A DNA stretch of 64,000 nucleotides from Bacteroidota bacterium. GTDB taxonomy: Bacteria; Bacteroidota; Bacteroidia; Chitinophagales; JADIYW01. The stretch lies in contig CAUJCO010000013.1 in NCBI GenBank assembly GCA_963169645.1, forward strand, positions 719,923-783,922, written 5' to 3'. Below the pieces are notes generated by a model. It was not told the origin of the DNA. It worked only from the letters and a program-made list of their open reading frames with translations, and made no database searches. Both the position numbers and the translations under genes were made by a program. Position 1 is the first letter of the stretch; every line of letters starts with the position of its first letter. Shown here one piece after another: positions 18,453-27,523 of the stretch.

Positions 18453-19341
18453 TTGTTTTATTCCATAACCACGCTAATGCCATACCGGCAATAATATGCC
18501 AAATGCCCCACCATGCCGCAATTAAAGCCATACTTCCATTTCCTTTAAAAAAGGTGAGCACTAAAATTAATCCCAATCCGGAATTGTGAATGCCGGTTTC
18601 TATCGATATGCTTCTGCAATGTGATTCCGGTAAGCGAAATAATTTTGGAAACAAATATCCGATTAAAAAAGCAATGCTGTTTTGAATAAAAACAATCCAG
18701 AAAATGGATGATAAATTTTGCAAGAATAGCGCTTTATTTGCAATAAATGCACCAACTAAAAATGCCAAAAAAAACAAGAGTGCCATTGTTTTTACCGGCT
18801 TGTTAATTTTATTGACGATTTCCGGATAATATTTTTTCAGTGAAATTCCTGCTAATAACGGAAGCAATAGTAATACTACAATAGAGCCTAATAAATACCA
18901 AAAGGAAATATGAATTTCTTGTAACAATGCTTTTGCCGGTTCATAATGCGATGTATAGAAATAAAAGTTAAAAGGTGTTGTTACAGCGGCAGAAAGTGTA
19001 GATATGGCTGTAATGGTGATAGATAATGGAACAAATCCTTTTGCTAAGTAAGATACATACGTGGACATGTTTCCGCACGGACATGCTGCCACCATTAACA
19101 TACCCATGGCAATGGATGCAGATGGTTTTAAGACAAGTATTAAAAGAAAAGTGCATAATGGCAATAAAATAATTTGTGAGATGCTTCCAATAAGCACCGA
19201 TTTCGGATTGGTAAATAAAATTTTAAAGTCTTCTTTTTTAATATCTATTGCCAAAGAAAATAAAATAAATACCAAACAAATTTTTAAGATGATAAGGCTG
19301 TCGCCATGTGTTTCTATTTGGATATTGTCGATTGAATTCAT
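18433..19341 (-). CDS. BASS-family (bile acid:Na+ symporter-like) transporter
   Basis: Membrane transporter of 302 aa with about nine to ten helices. Family motifs are AACPCGNMSTYVSYLAKG (about 86-103, the crossing-helix motif, usually CPGG) and ETGIHNSGLGLIL (about 247-259, the second conserved block, often EVGMQN). Members couple Na+ uptake to organic anions such as bile acids, pantoate or keto acids. It starts 9 bp after the dioxygenase gene, so the two form an operon; the substrate could be related to that enzyme, but neither is known. Confidence 0.8.
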   Translation of the reverse strand: MNSIDNIQIETHGDSLIILKICLVFILFSLAIDIKKEDFKILFTNPKSVLIGSISQIILLPLCTFLLILVLKPSASIAMGMLMVAACPCGNMSTYVSYLAKGFVPLSITITAISTLSAAVTTPFNFYFYTSHYEPAKALLQEIHISFWYLLGSIVVLLLLPLLAGISLKKYYPEIVNKINKPVKTMALLFFLAFLVGAFIANKALFLQNLSSIFWIVFIQNSIAFLIGYLFPKLFRLPESHCRSISIETGIHNSGLGLILVLTFFKGNGSMALIAAWWGIWHIIAGMALAWLWNKTTKSEQA

Positions 19342-19350
19342 GTAACTATT

Positions 19351-20391
19351 TTACGAAGTCCAGCAAACCATAATTTCTCGTGGTCCGTAATAGGGTAAAC
19401 GACCGTGTGAAGTAGAAAAATTATCAATACAAATCACATCACCTTTTTTCCATGGCTGTATTACCAAATTTTTCCAAATCACATCTTGAATGTGTTCTAC
19501 ATACGCATCCGGAATTTCTGAGTCATCGCCAAAGGTTACATGCATGCTTTGTTCATTCGGATTTTTGGTTAATTTTTTATACCAAGTCATTGCTTCTAAA
19601 AGCATACTTGTTTTAAACGTTTCCCATCTTTTTTGTCGTTTATGAATTCGATGATATTCATCGGCTGCAGCACTTAAATGAAAAACTTGTGTGTGATTAA
19701 ACCATACTTTCTCTTTCGTAATAGGATGTGTTTTAAATGCGGCATTTTTATTTATCATACGTAAGCCATCGTGTTCTTTCCATTCGCAGATAATATCATT
19801 CTCGGCACATTTTTTTTCTACTATACTTTTATCGGTAGTGTGAAACATATCTTTCCAACTTTTTAACTGAAAACCACTTGTACCCGCTTTTTCCGGCGAT
19901 GCATAATTGCGGATATGTTTTACACCTTTCTGTTCAAATTCAGCTCGGATAGTTGGGTCTAATTCGGCATATACTTTTCTAAAATCACAAATTGGTGTTT
20001 CGCCACCATATTGCGGTTCTATATGACAATAAAAAAACAAACGACGTGGAGCACCCGGCAGAAAGCTCATTTCGCAGTGCTGCATAATCGGATAATGTCC
20101 CGGAAGTTCACTGGCAGAAAATGCATAATCTGATTTTTTATCGCGAGGCGAAGTGCCCATGTAATCATCTTTCAAATCAGCATCAACAGCTTTTGCCACC
20201 GCTTCAAAATCAGCGGCAGATTGTATGTCAAACCCACGAAATAAAATGGCACCACATTCAGTCAATTTATTTTCTACCATTAACTTGTTTGATGCTATCC
20301 AATCCAATAGTTGTTGCTTGCTATGGTTGCCATTTTGTGGTGTAATCAATAACGGTAAAGTAGATTTTTCTGAAAAGTAACTTAAGTTCAT
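19351..20391 (-). CDS. TauD/TfdA-type Fe(II)/2-oxoglutarate dioxygenase
   Basis: Non-haem iron dioxygenase of 346 aa. The facial triad is visible: H105 and E107 in MQHCEMSF, and the distal His H329 in STSHGRLPYYGPRE, with R338 placed to bind 2-oxoglutarate. ECGAILFRGFD (about 45-55) is the usual N-terminal family motif. SyrP-like relatives hydroxylate amino acids or small carboxylates; the substrate here is unknown. It is cotranscribed with the BASS transporter and divergent from the GNAT gene. Confidence 0.85.
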   Translation of the reverse strand: MNLSYFSEKSTLPLLITPQNGNHSKQQLLDWIASNKLMVENKLTECGAILFRGFDIQSAADFEAVAKAVDADLKDDYMGTSPRDKKSDYAFSASELPGHYPIMQHCEMSFLPGAPRRLFFYCHIEPQYGGETPICDFRKVYAELDPTIRAEFEQKGVKHIRNYASPEKAGTSGFQLKSWKDMFHTTDKSIVEKKCAENDIICEWKEHDGLRMINKNAAFKTHPITKEKVWFNHTQVFHLSAAADEYHRIHKRQKRWETFKTSMLLEAMTWYKKLTKNPNEQSMHVTFGDDSEIPDAYVEHIQDVIWKNLVIQPWKKGDVICIDNFSTSHGRLPYYGPREIMVCWTS

Positions 20392-20457
20392 TATCTTGGT
20401 TTTTTGAAAATATTACTAAATATACCATTTTATTTGTTATTTGTAGATAGGAGTTAG

Positions 20458-21036
20458 ATGACAAAACTGCCACATAAAAAAATAGAAACAGAGCGTTTAA
20501 TATTGCAACCCTATTTGGTTCAAAATTATCGTGCGGTATTTCAGTTAATTCAAAAAAATAAGCCACGATTAATACATAGTTTTCCGAATATGCTCAATGC
20601 AACGGAAACAGAAACAGCAACAAAAGATTTTTCTCAACAAAAGATTTTTGATTGGAATAAAAATAAATCCTTTGCATATCATCTTATATTAAAAGAAAAC
20701 CAACAACTCATAGGCCATTTTAATATTAAAGATATAGATTGGAAAAACAGAGAATGTGAATTGGCTTATTTCATCGATGTAGATTTTGAAAAAAAAGGAT
20801 ATGTATCAGAAGCAATTCACAAAATACTTCGATTAGCTTTTTTGTTTTTAGAAATGCAACGTGTTACAGCTCGAGTGGTAACAAGTAATTTGGCAAGTCA
20901 ACGTGTTTTGCAAAAAAATGGAATGCAATACGAAGGCACATTTTATAATGCATACACTACTTACGATTTGCAACTCGTAGATACGTATCGATACGGTATC
21001 TCTAAAGAAGATTTTTTAAAGACAGCATTGCCCTAA
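20458..21036 (+). CDS. GNAT acetyltransferase, RimJ/RimL-like
   Basis: GNAT-fold acetyltransferase of 192 aa. IETERLILQPY (about 8-18) is the opening strand of RimJ/RimL relatives. ECELAYFIDVDFEKKGYVSE covers the acetyl-CoA pyrophosphate loop (normally QxxGxG/A; here KKGYVS), and VTSNLASQRVLQKNGM (about 140-155) is the conserved C-terminal block. The substrate may be a protein N-terminus or a small molecule. The end lies 5 bp from the stop of the convergent tag gene. Confidence 0.82.
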   Translation: MTKLPHKKIETERLILQPYLVQNYRAVFQLIQKNKPRLIHSFPNMLNATETETATKDFSQQKIFDWNKNKSFAYHLILKENQQLIGHFNIKDIDWKNRECELAYFIDVDFEKKGYVSEAIHKILRLAFLFLEMQRVTARVVTSNLASQRVLQKNGMQYEGTFYNAYTTYDLQLVDTYRYGISKEDFLKTALP

Positions 21037-21041
21037 AATGG

Positions 21042-21614
21042 CTATTTACATTTTTTATATCGATGGCAATTTACCAGATGATCATTCACTAATCCGGTGG
21101 CTTGCAAGTGTGCGTAAATCGTGGTTGAGCCTAAAAACTGAAAGCCTCTTTTCTTTAAATCTTTGGCTAATGCATCAGATAAGTTGGTAGTAGCCGGAAT
21201 TTCTTTTAATGAATTCCATTTATTTACGATGGGTTTCCCATTTACAAAACTCCAAATATAATTGCTAAAACTTCCAAACTCTTTTTGCACTTCCATAAAT
21301 CGTTGAGCATTATGAATAGCGGCGGTTATTTTTGCACGATTGCGTATGATACCTGTATCTTGCATTAATTGTTCAATCTTTTTCTCGTCGAATTTGGCCA
21401 CTTTCTTATAATCAAAATGGGCAAATGCTTTTCTATAACCTTCTCTTCGTTGCAAAATCGTCCACCAACTTAAGCCGGCTTGTGCACTTTCTAAAACTAA
21501 AAATTCAAATTGTTTTTGATCGTCATAAACCGGCATGCCCCATTCTTCATCGTGGTATTGTTCGTATAGAGGTTTGCCCACACACCAATTGCATCGTATG
21601 ATTTCTTTTGCCAT
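21042..21614 (-). CDS. tag: DNA-3-methyladenine glycosylase I
   Basis: Base-excision repair enzyme of 190 aa, normal Tag length. MAKEIIRCNWC begins the family, with the zinc ligands C10 and C13-like cysteines at the N-terminus and H/C ligands at the C-terminus (NCHRYKKC). YHDEEWGMPVYDDQKQFEFL and ESAQAGLSWWTILQRREGYR are signature segments; the latter holds the Glu and aromatic residues of the 3-methyladenine pocket. Tag removes 3-methyladenine from alkylated DNA. Divergent from the SpoU gene. Confidence 0.95.
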   Translation of the reverse strand: MAKEIIRCNWCVGKPLYEQYHDEEWGMPVYDDQKQFEFLVLESAQAGLSWWTILQRREGYRKAFAHFDYKKVAKFDEKKIEQLMQDTGIIRNRAKITAAIHNAQRFMEVQKEFGSFSNYIWSFVNGKPIVNKWNSLKEIPATTNLSDALAKDLKKRGFQFLGSTTIYAHLQATGLVNDHLVNCHRYKKCK

Positions 21615-21672
21615 GAGGTAATTTTTAAAGTAATTCGAAATTACAGAAAATTAAAATCTTATTTTTGTGTAG

Positions 21673-22479
21673 ATGAAAATTATTGAATCCTTTCAAAATC
21701 CAACCATCAAAAAAATCTTGTTGTTGCAAGAAAAATCTAAACTTAGAAAAGAAGAGAATGTATTTGTAGTTGATGGATGGAAAGAAACAAAAATGGCATT
21801 AGAGAATAATTTTGTGATACAAACTTTATTCTGTTCTGCAACCACTGTAAATAGTGATGATTTTCCCAAAATGGAAGCAACCCTATCATCCCAAAAAAAT
21901 AAAATAGAAATTATCCAAGTTTCGGATGCTATTTTTGAAAAAATAGCGTATCGCGGTAATACGTCAAAGGTGGTAGCTATTGCACAACAAAAACAAGTTG
22001 CTTTATCCAATATTTCTTTATCCAACAATCCAATAATCTTGGTGTTAGATGCTGTAGAAAAGCCCGGAAATTTGGGTGCGTTATTGCGTATTGCAGATGC
22101 TGCAAATATTGATGCTGTTCTCTGCTGTGATGTTGCAACGGATATTTATAATCCAAATGTTATTCGTTCTTCTGTAGGTTGTGTTTTCACACAACAAATT
22201 GCAGTTGCTAATAAAGAAAGCTGTTATCAATTTTTAAAATCCAATCAAATTTCCATTTTCACTACTTCGCTGAAAGCTGCAAAAAATTATCTTTCCGTTG
22301 ATTACACACCTGCCACTGCATTTGTAATGGGAACTGAAGCCACGGGTGTAGATGTATTTTGGGAAAACAATGCAGATCAAAATATCATTATTCCAATGCG
22401 TGGTCAAAATGATTCACTTAATGTTTCTAATAGTGCAGCGATTGTATTATTTGAGGCACTGCGACAACGTCAGCTATAA
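21673..22479 (+). CDS. SpoU/TrmH-family RNA 2'-O-ribose methyltransferase
   Basis: SPOUT methyltransferase of 268 aa with an N-terminal substrate-binding domain (NPTIKKILLLQEKSKLRKEE) and the knotted SpoU domain: motif 1 LDAVEKPGNLGALLR with the catalytic Asn/Arg, motif 2 FVMGTEATGVD, motif 3 IIPMRGQNDSLNVSNSAAI. It methylates a ribose in rRNA or tRNA; the exact position cannot be assigned. A TATTTTTG box lies at 21660-21667, close enough to the ATG to suggest a very short leader. An intrinsic terminator follows the gene. Confidence 0.88.
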   Translation: MKIIESFQNPTIKKILLLQEKSKLRKEENVFVVDGWKETKMALENNFVIQTLFCSATTVNSDDFPKMEATLSSQKNKIEIIQVSDAIFEKIAYRGNTSKVVAIAQQKQVALSNISLSNNPIILVLDAVEKPGNLGALLRIADAANIDAVLCCDVATDIYNPNVIRSSVGCVFTQQIAVANKESCYQFLKSNQISIFTTSLKAAKNYLSVDYTPATAFVMGTEATGVDVFWENNADQNIIIPMRGQNDSLNVSNSAAIVLFEALRQRQL

Positions 22480-22502
22480 AAAAAATCGATTGTAATGTAA
22501 AT

Positions 22503-22535
22503 AAAAAAAATCTCGCCTAAAGCGAGATTTTTTTT
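22503..22535. terminator. Bidirectional intrinsic terminator
   Basis: AAATCTCGC and GCGAGATTT pair around CTAAA, with A and T tracts extending the stem on both sides. It can end the SpoU transcript (plus) and the tRNA-Asn transcript (minus). Confidence 0.85.
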
Positions 22536-22536
22536 G

Positions 22537-22610
22537 CTCTCCCTGCTGGACTTGAACCAGCGACCCTCTGATTAACAGTCAGATGCTCTAACCAACTGAG
22601 CTAAGGAAGA
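22537..22610 (-). tRNA. tRNA-Asn (GTT)
   Basis: A 74-nt cloverleaf folds on the minus strand. The acceptor TCTTCCT pairs with AGGGAGA (one G-U), followed by discriminator G73. The D arm is AGCTCAGTTGGTTAGAGC, the anticodon loop CTGTTAA with GTT between complementary 5-nt stems, and the T arm GCTGG-TTCAAGT-CCAGC. No 3' CCA is encoded. It is the only RNA gene identified. Confidence 0.96.
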
Positions 22611-22719
22611 ATTTAAAACAAATAGCATTTTTCAAAATGGAATAATCTATATGCTTTATTTTGGACTGCAAATGTAGGACATTAAAAATAAATATGCAAT
22701 CTTTGCAAAAAAAAAATTC

Positions 22720-23643
22720 ATGAGTCTTTTAACTGTTGGTACGGTCGCATTCGATGCTATTGAAACGCCATTTGGCAAAATTGATAAAATTACAGGCGGT
22801 TCCGGGAACTATATTTGCCAATCTGCCGGCCATTTTACCAATGATATGCAATTAGTTAGCGTAATTGGAGATGATTTTGACCAAGATGAATTAGCCTATT
22901 TAAAATCCATCGGAACAAACATAGAAGGTGTTCAAATAAAAAATGGAGAAAAATCTTTTTTTTGGAGCGGAAAGTACCACATGGACCTCAATCGTCGAGA
23001 TACATTGGTGACAGACTTAAATGTTTTGGCATCTTTTGATCCCATTTTACCAGAAAAATATAAAAATGCTGAATTTTTAATATTAGGAAATATCGACCCA
23101 ACGTTACAAGCAAAGGTAATTTCACAAATGAATACTCGACCAAAGTTGATAGCTATGGATACGATGAACTTTTGGATGGAAATAGCTTTAGAACCACTGA
23201 AAACCGTTTTAAAAATGGTGGATTTGTTGATTGTCAATGAAGAAGAAGCACGACAATTAACCAACGAATATTCATTGGTGAAGGCTGCCAACAAAATACG
23301 TGAAATGGGTCCAAAATTTTTAATCATTAAAAAAGGAGAACACGGTGCGTTGTTATTTCATGGAAACAGAGTGTTTTTTGCACCGGCATTGCCTTTAGAA
23401 GATGTGTTTGACCCAACCGGAGCAGGCGATACATTTGCCGGCGGTTTTATGGGTTACTTGGCGAAAACCAAAGATTTATCTTTTGAAAACATGAAACGTG
23501 GTGTGATTTATGGCTCCGCAATGGCAAGTTTTTGTGTAGAAAAATTTGGTCCGCAACGATTAAAAGAAATATCGCGCGAAGAAATTGAAGAGCGTGTTCA
23601 AGTATTTATTGATTTGGTTGATTTTGATATCATACTACAATAA
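22720..23643 (+). CDS. PfkB-family sugar/nucleoside kinase
   Basis: Ribokinase-fold kinase of 307 aa. The N-terminal GGSGNYICQSAG is the substrate-side motif, LIVNEEEARQL lies mid-protein, and DPTGAGDTFAGGFMGYL (about 229-245) is the PfkB signature 2 with the catalytic Asp and anion hole. The family phosphorylates sugars such as ribose, adenosine or fructose derivatives; the substrate here cannot be named. It stands alone, convergent with the saccharopine-dehydrogenase-like gene. Confidence 0.88.
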   Translation: MSLLTVGTVAFDAIETPFGKIDKITGGSGNYICQSAGHFTNDMQLVSVIGDDFDQDELAYLKSIGTNIEGVQIKNGEKSFFWSGKYHMDLNRRDTLVTDLNVLASFDPILPEKYKNAEFLILGNIDPTLQAKVISQMNTRPKLIAMDTMNFWMEIALEPLKTVLKMVDLLIVNEEEARQLTNEYSLVKAANKIREMGPKFLIIKKGEHGALLFHGNRVFFAPALPLEDVFDPTGAGDTFAGGFMGYLAKTKDLSFENMKRGVIYGSAMASFCVEKFGPQRLKEISREEIEERVQVFIDLVDFDIILQ

Positions 23644-23658
23644 TACACTCATCTTGTT

Positions 23659-24705
23659 TTATAAGAATTTGCTGCCGTACATCTCCAAAATAAGTGCGGC
23701 ACCAAATAATTCTGCCGGTGTGTGATAGCCCGGTTTTAAAGATTTATCAAGTATTACTTTTAAAGCGATTTTAGTTGCCATCTCTGCTGTAAGTTTGTAG
23801 GCTTCAGCGGTTTCTAAACGAGCTTCAATGCTATCACCTTGTTGATTGGTAATTTTCCCATAGATAAGCGATTTTCCCTTTTCTCTTCGCTCAAAATTTG
23901 GCCCTGAGATGTTTTTATCTATATAATGTTGAATCTTATTTTTGATAAAATCAGTGCCTATGATTGGATTAAAGATTGGTTGGAATTTCAGGGTATAATA
24001 TACATTTTTAGGTGCCGCAGAAAAAACCATAATATTGGGTATTTGTGTCGTAAAATGGGCTGTTGAAACATCGCCCCAAGGAATAGTCATGTAGAATATT
24101 TGCTTGCGTCCGAAGTCTATCGTTTTTCCAATATGACCAATCGGTGTCGGTACAATTTTCCCGTCTTTACGGATAGCGCCGGATTTTCCTAAATTTTCTA
24201 CCATTGTACTCATAGTACCGTGAGAAATGTTTCCTCCTAAACCCGCCCATGCTAATTCTAGATGTGTGGCATCCGGCATTTTATCGTGCAGGAATTTTGC
24301 CATACAGTCTGTCGGTACAACATCAAAACCCACACCACTCAGGATAATAATATTTTTTTCTATCGCCTTTTGATGATAGGATTTTGCCATTTCAAACACT
24401 TCAATTTCTCCGGTTATATCTAAATAATGTACACCTGCTTGCAGGCAAGCTTTTATCATAGGTTGAGCCGTTTTGCTAAACGGTCCGGCACAATTTAATA
24501 CCAAAGGAAATGCCTCTATATTCTGTGCAATAGTATCGATATCATCTAAAGAAAAAATTAAATAATCTAACTTAAAATCTCTTGCCAGATTTTTAATTTT
24601 ATGCTCCGTTCTTCCGGCAAGCGTTGGTTTTAGTCCTAATTTTAGGACGTTTTCCACCACAATTTTTCCGGTATATCCAGAAGCACCATATATTAAAAAC
24701 GACAT
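23659..24705 (-). CDS. Saccharopine dehydrogenase-like oxidoreductase
   Basis: NAD(P)-binding protein of 348 aa. The N-terminal Rossmann motif is GASGYTGK (7-14), followed by LVLNCAGPFS, HYLDITGE and SGVGFDVVPTDCMA, all characteristic of the saccharopine dehydrogenase-like/trans-acting enoyl reductase group. Most bacterial members are not lysine enzymes, so the substrate is open. It starts 10 bp after the protease gene, forming a two-gene operon. Confidence 0.82.
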   Translation of the reverse strand: MSFLIYGASGYTGKIVVENVLKLGLKPTLAGRTEHKIKNLARDFKLDYLIFSLDDIDTIAQNIEAFPLVLNCAGPFSKTAQPMIKACLQAGVHYLDITGEIEVFEMAKSYHQKAIEKNIIILSGVGFDVVPTDCMAKFLHDKMPDATHLELAWAGLGGNISHGTMSTMVENLGKSGAIRKDGKIVPTPIGHIGKTIDFGRKQIFYMTIPWGDVSTAHFTTQIPNIMVFSAAPKNVYYTLKFQPIFNPIIGTDFIKNKIQHYIDKNISGPNFERREKGKSLIYGKITNQQGDSIEARLETAEAYKLTAEMATKIALKVILDKSLKPGYHTPAELFGAALILEMYGSKFL

Positions 24706-24715
24706 AGTTTTCTTT

Positions 24716-26287
24716 TTAATTTTTATCGATTTCTACTATACTGATAACAGCATTTTTGTTTTCACTTTCTGCCGTGAACGCAATACGACCTTTATTTGAG
24801 TTAAATAATACATTGCTTAATGTAGCGCCTTGTAAGGCAGCTGTTACTTTACTTCTATAATCGCCTTGTGCTGCATTTATAGCTGTATTTACTTGGTTGT
24901 AATCAATAGGTTCTTTGGTAACTACAATCGCCATATAATCTTTATTTCCTAAATCATCTGCTTGTAAAGATTGGTTTTTGGGGAACAAACGATAGCCTGT
25001 AATGCCACAAAATGCTGTATGTTTTGGTGAATAGGGAAACAACACATAGCTACTTCCGTCGGTTTCTTGTCCAAAAATATAAATATAGCATTCTATTGAA
25101 TTTTGAACTTCAATTTTAAATTTAGTTCCTTTAGAAATAGGTTGACTTGTTTGGTATATATTTCCATTGTTTTTTAATGGAATATATTGTTTCGATTCAT
25201 TGTTTACTAAACCAATGGCACATTCAAATTTACGTGTAGCCATTTCGCCTTGTTTGGGCAGAGGTTGTAGTGCGTAGGCTTCTTTGTTGAAGTGCATAAA
25301 GTCTTTGTATCTAACCCAAGCTACTCCGTTTTCGCCCCAATCCGGTCCCCAACTATTCATAATTTGGAAAGCACCGCCATCTAATCGGTCGTCATATCCG
25401 ATAATACACATACAATGTCCACCGAAACCTTCCATATCGTAATCATATTGAGTAGGTTTCCAGAGTTTTTGTCCTTGCATCTCTTGCATAAAAGAACCAC
25501 CCACCATCATACCGCAAATTACAGGTGCGCCTTTTGCTAAATATTGTTTGATGGCAAAGAAGTCGGTTGTGTAATCATCGCCATCAACAGATAAGCGTTC
25601 GTACCCTCTTATTTTAAATTGCTGAGCTGCTTGCAATAATTGTTGATTGGGTTCTCTGCTACAACTTTGGTCTGTGTATGTGAAATATTTTAAAGGAACA
25701 TCGCCAAATTCCGAAAGTACTTTACAAGCATTAATAATATATGCACCTTGACAGTTTTCGTGTCCAATCTGGTTATATACAAAAGATGGACTCATGGCGA
25801 TTTCATCCGGGTTTTGTCCTGTGGAAGATGCTTCTAAAATGGTGCGTGCAGCATACGAACTGCCCCAACCTACGCAAGAGCCTTGCTGGCCTTGATCCAT
25901 GCGGCTTGGTGCAAACTTTAATAAACTGACATATTCCGGTAAAGGATTTTTTTCGTATTCAGAAAGCGCTGCTGCTACTTCTGCTTTGTCGTAAACTTCT
26001 TGTTTTAATTCAGCACCCGTTGCTAAAGTTGTGGACGTTGCACTGTTGTTAATATCCGGCATTCCACCACCACTAAATTTAAACAAAATAAAAGCGCCAA
26101 CTAATAAAAGTGGAATTCCGATTAATGGTTTTTTAAAAACTAACTTTAAGATGATGGGTAAAAAGGCAGTTAAACAACCGCCGCCTGGAAGACCACCACC
26201 ACCACCGCCACGAGAGCCACCGCCACCATCGTTTGAAGGAACATATTCTAGTTGTTGATTGTCGTCATCGACCATTCTAATAGGCAT
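24716..26287 (-). CDS. Membrane-anchored papain-like (C1) cysteine protease
   Basis: 523 aa in four parts. An acidic, Gly/Ser-rich N-terminus (about 20-37) precedes a transmembrane helix (about 52-72) with no cleavable signal. The C1 peptidase domain (about 120-345) has catalytic Cys138 in DQGQQGSCVGWG, a His in GFGGHCMCIIGYDD and Asn in MNSWGPDWGENG. The C-terminal domain (about 375-520) resembles DUF4384-type regions (VQNSIECYIYIFGQETDG, YVLFPYSP). The oxyanion Gln is present, so the protease should be active. Its target is unknown. Confidence 0.82.
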   Translation of the reverse strand: MPIRMVDDDNQQLEYVPSNDGGGGSRGGGGGGLPGGGCLTAFLPIILKLVFKKPLIGIPLLLVGAFILFKFSGGGMPDINNSATSTTLATGAELKQEVYDKAEVAAALSEYEKNPLPEYVSLLKFAPSRMDQGQQGSCVGWGSSYAARTILEASSTGQNPDEIAMSPSFVYNQIGHENCQGAYIINACKVLSEFGDVPLKYFTYTDQSCSREPNQQLLQAAQQFKIRGYERLSVDGDDYTTDFFAIKQYLAKGAPVICGMMVGGSFMQEMQGQKLWKPTQYDYDMEGFGGHCMCIIGYDDRLDGGAFQIMNSWGPDWGENGVAWVRYKDFMHFNKEAYALQPLPKQGEMATRKFECAIGLVNNESKQYIPLKNNGNIYQTSQPISKGTKFKIEVQNSIECYIYIFGQETDGSSYVLFPYSPKHTAFCGITGYRLFPKNQSLQADDLGNKDYMAIVVTKEPIDYNQVNTAINAAQGDYRSKVTAALQGATLSNVLFNSNKGRIAFTAESENKNAVISIVEIDKN

Positions 26288-26336
26288 AGCAATAGTTATT
26301 TAAACGGAAATTTAGATATAAAAAATGAGAATGGAT

Positions 26337-26366
26337 AAAAAAAGGTGCTACAATATTGCAGCACCT
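26337..26366 (-). terminator. Intrinsic terminator of asd
   Basis: On the minus strand, AGGTGCT and AGCACCT pair around a CAATATTG-containing centre and are followed by a T7 run (26343-26337). It lies 34 bp after the asd stop. Confidence 0.75.
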
Positions 26367-26399
26367 ACTCAAATATATTTTATATAATAAAAAGATTAA

Positions 26400-27395
26400 T
26401 TAACCAATTAATCCTTGTTTTACTAAGTATTCACCAATTTGTACGGCATTTGTAGCAGCACCTTTACGCAAGTTATCAGCAACAATCCAAAGGTTTAATG
26501 TTTTTGGTTGCGTTTCGTCTCTACGAATTCTACCTACAAAAACTTCATCTTTTCCATGTGCATCCATTGGCATCGGATATTTTTGATTTGCAGGGTCGTC
26601 CACTACGACAACACCTTCTGCTTTGCTTAAAACATCAAAAACTTCATTTAATTCAAATTCATTTTCAAATTCAATGTTTACACTTTCCGAGTGACCGCCC
26701 ATTACCGGAATACGAATCGTAGTTGCGGTAACTTTAATGTTTTCATCGCGCATAATTTTGTTGGTTTCTTTCACCATTTTCATTTCTTCTTTGGTGTAAC
26801 CATTGTCTAAGAAAACATCAATTTGTGGAATTACATTTAAATCTATTTTGTATTTATAAGCCATCTCATCTGCATAACCATTTGCTCGTTCATTCATTAA
26901 TTGGTCTACCGCTTTTTTACCTGTTCCGGTAACACTTTGGTATGTTGAAACAACGACACGTTTAATATTGTATTTTTTATGTAACGGATTTAACACAACC
27001 ACCATTTGAATAGTAGAACAATTTGGGTTGGCAATGATTTTATCTTCTTTGGTTAACGCGTCTGCATTAATTTCAGGAACCACCAATTTTTTAGTTGGAT
27101 CCATTCTCCACGCTGATGAATTATCTACAACCGTAATACCTGCTTCGGCAAATTTTGGAGCCCATTCTAACGAAGTGTTACCGCCGGCAGAAAATAATGC
27201 CAAATCCGGCTTCATCTCTATGGCTGTTTGTGGTGTTACCACGGTATATTCCGCACCTTTAAAAGATACTTTTTTTCCTGCTGAACGCTCAGATGCAACG
27301 GGAATTAATTCTGTTACAGGAAAGTTTCTTTCTGTTAAAACTTTCAACATTTCGCCACCTACTAAACCGGTGGAGCCAACTACAGCTACTTTCAT
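26400..27395 (-). CDS. asd: Aspartate-semialdehyde dehydrogenase
   Basis: 331 aa, full length for the family. VAVVGSTGLVGGEML (3-17) binds NADP, and FSAGGNTSLEWAP follows. The catalytic Cys is in NPNCSTIQMV (about 130), the acyl-site segment is STYQSVTGTGKKA, and the acid/base His is in IRIPVMGGHSESVNIE. The enzyme reduces aspartyl phosphate to the semialdehyde for lysine/diaminopimelate, methionine and threonine. It is monocistronic with its own terminator. A TAGATTTG box (27423-27416) lies 21 bp upstream, inside a long inverted repeat. Confidence 0.96.
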   Translation of the reverse strand: MKVAVVGSTGLVGGEMLKVLTERNFPVTELIPVASERSAGKKVSFKGAEYTVVTPQTAIEMKPDLALFSAGGNTSLEWAPKFAEAGITVVDNSSAWRMDPTKKLVVPEINADALTKEDKIIANPNCSTIQMVVVLNPLHKKYNIKRVVVSTYQSVTGTGKKAVDQLMNERANGYADEMAYKYKIDLNVIPQIDVFLDNGYTKEEMKMVKETNKIMRDENIKVTATTIRIPVMGGHSESVNIEFENEFELNEVFDVLSKAEGVVVVDDPANQKYPMPMDAHGKDEVFVGRIRRDETQPKTLNLWIVADNLRKGAATNAVQIGEYLVKQGLIG

Positions 27396-27464
27396 TTGGT
27401 AATATTTTTGAAATACAAATCTATGAAATTGATAGCATTGTATTTTTAATTTAATATTACCAAA
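27395..27464. repeat. 12-bp inverted repeat around the asd promoter
   Basis: TTTGGTAATATT (27395-27406) and its exact reverse complement (27453-27464) are separated by 46 bp. The near arm touches the asd ATG, and the likely -7 box lies between the arms. Confidence 0.6.
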
Positions 27465-27474
27465 ACAACCTTTT

Positions 27475-27508
27475 CTGTTGGAATAACGACATATATTAGA
27501 GATATTTG
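27475..27508 (+). promoter_or_regulatory. Possible promoter of the lamin-tail protein gene
   Basis: TGTTG (27475-27479) and GATATTTG (27501-27508) with a 21-bp spacer approximate the Bacteroidota TTTG/TAnnTTTG pair. The start codon is 15 bp downstream. Confidence 0.35.
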
Positions 27509-27523
27509 TATAAGCCGTATCGA

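Noticed and set aside
24716-26287. Proline-rich frame on the opposite strand of the C1 protease gene (26031-26258)
   Set aside because: It is the antisense reading of the Gly/Ser codons at the protease N-terminus and has no independent support.
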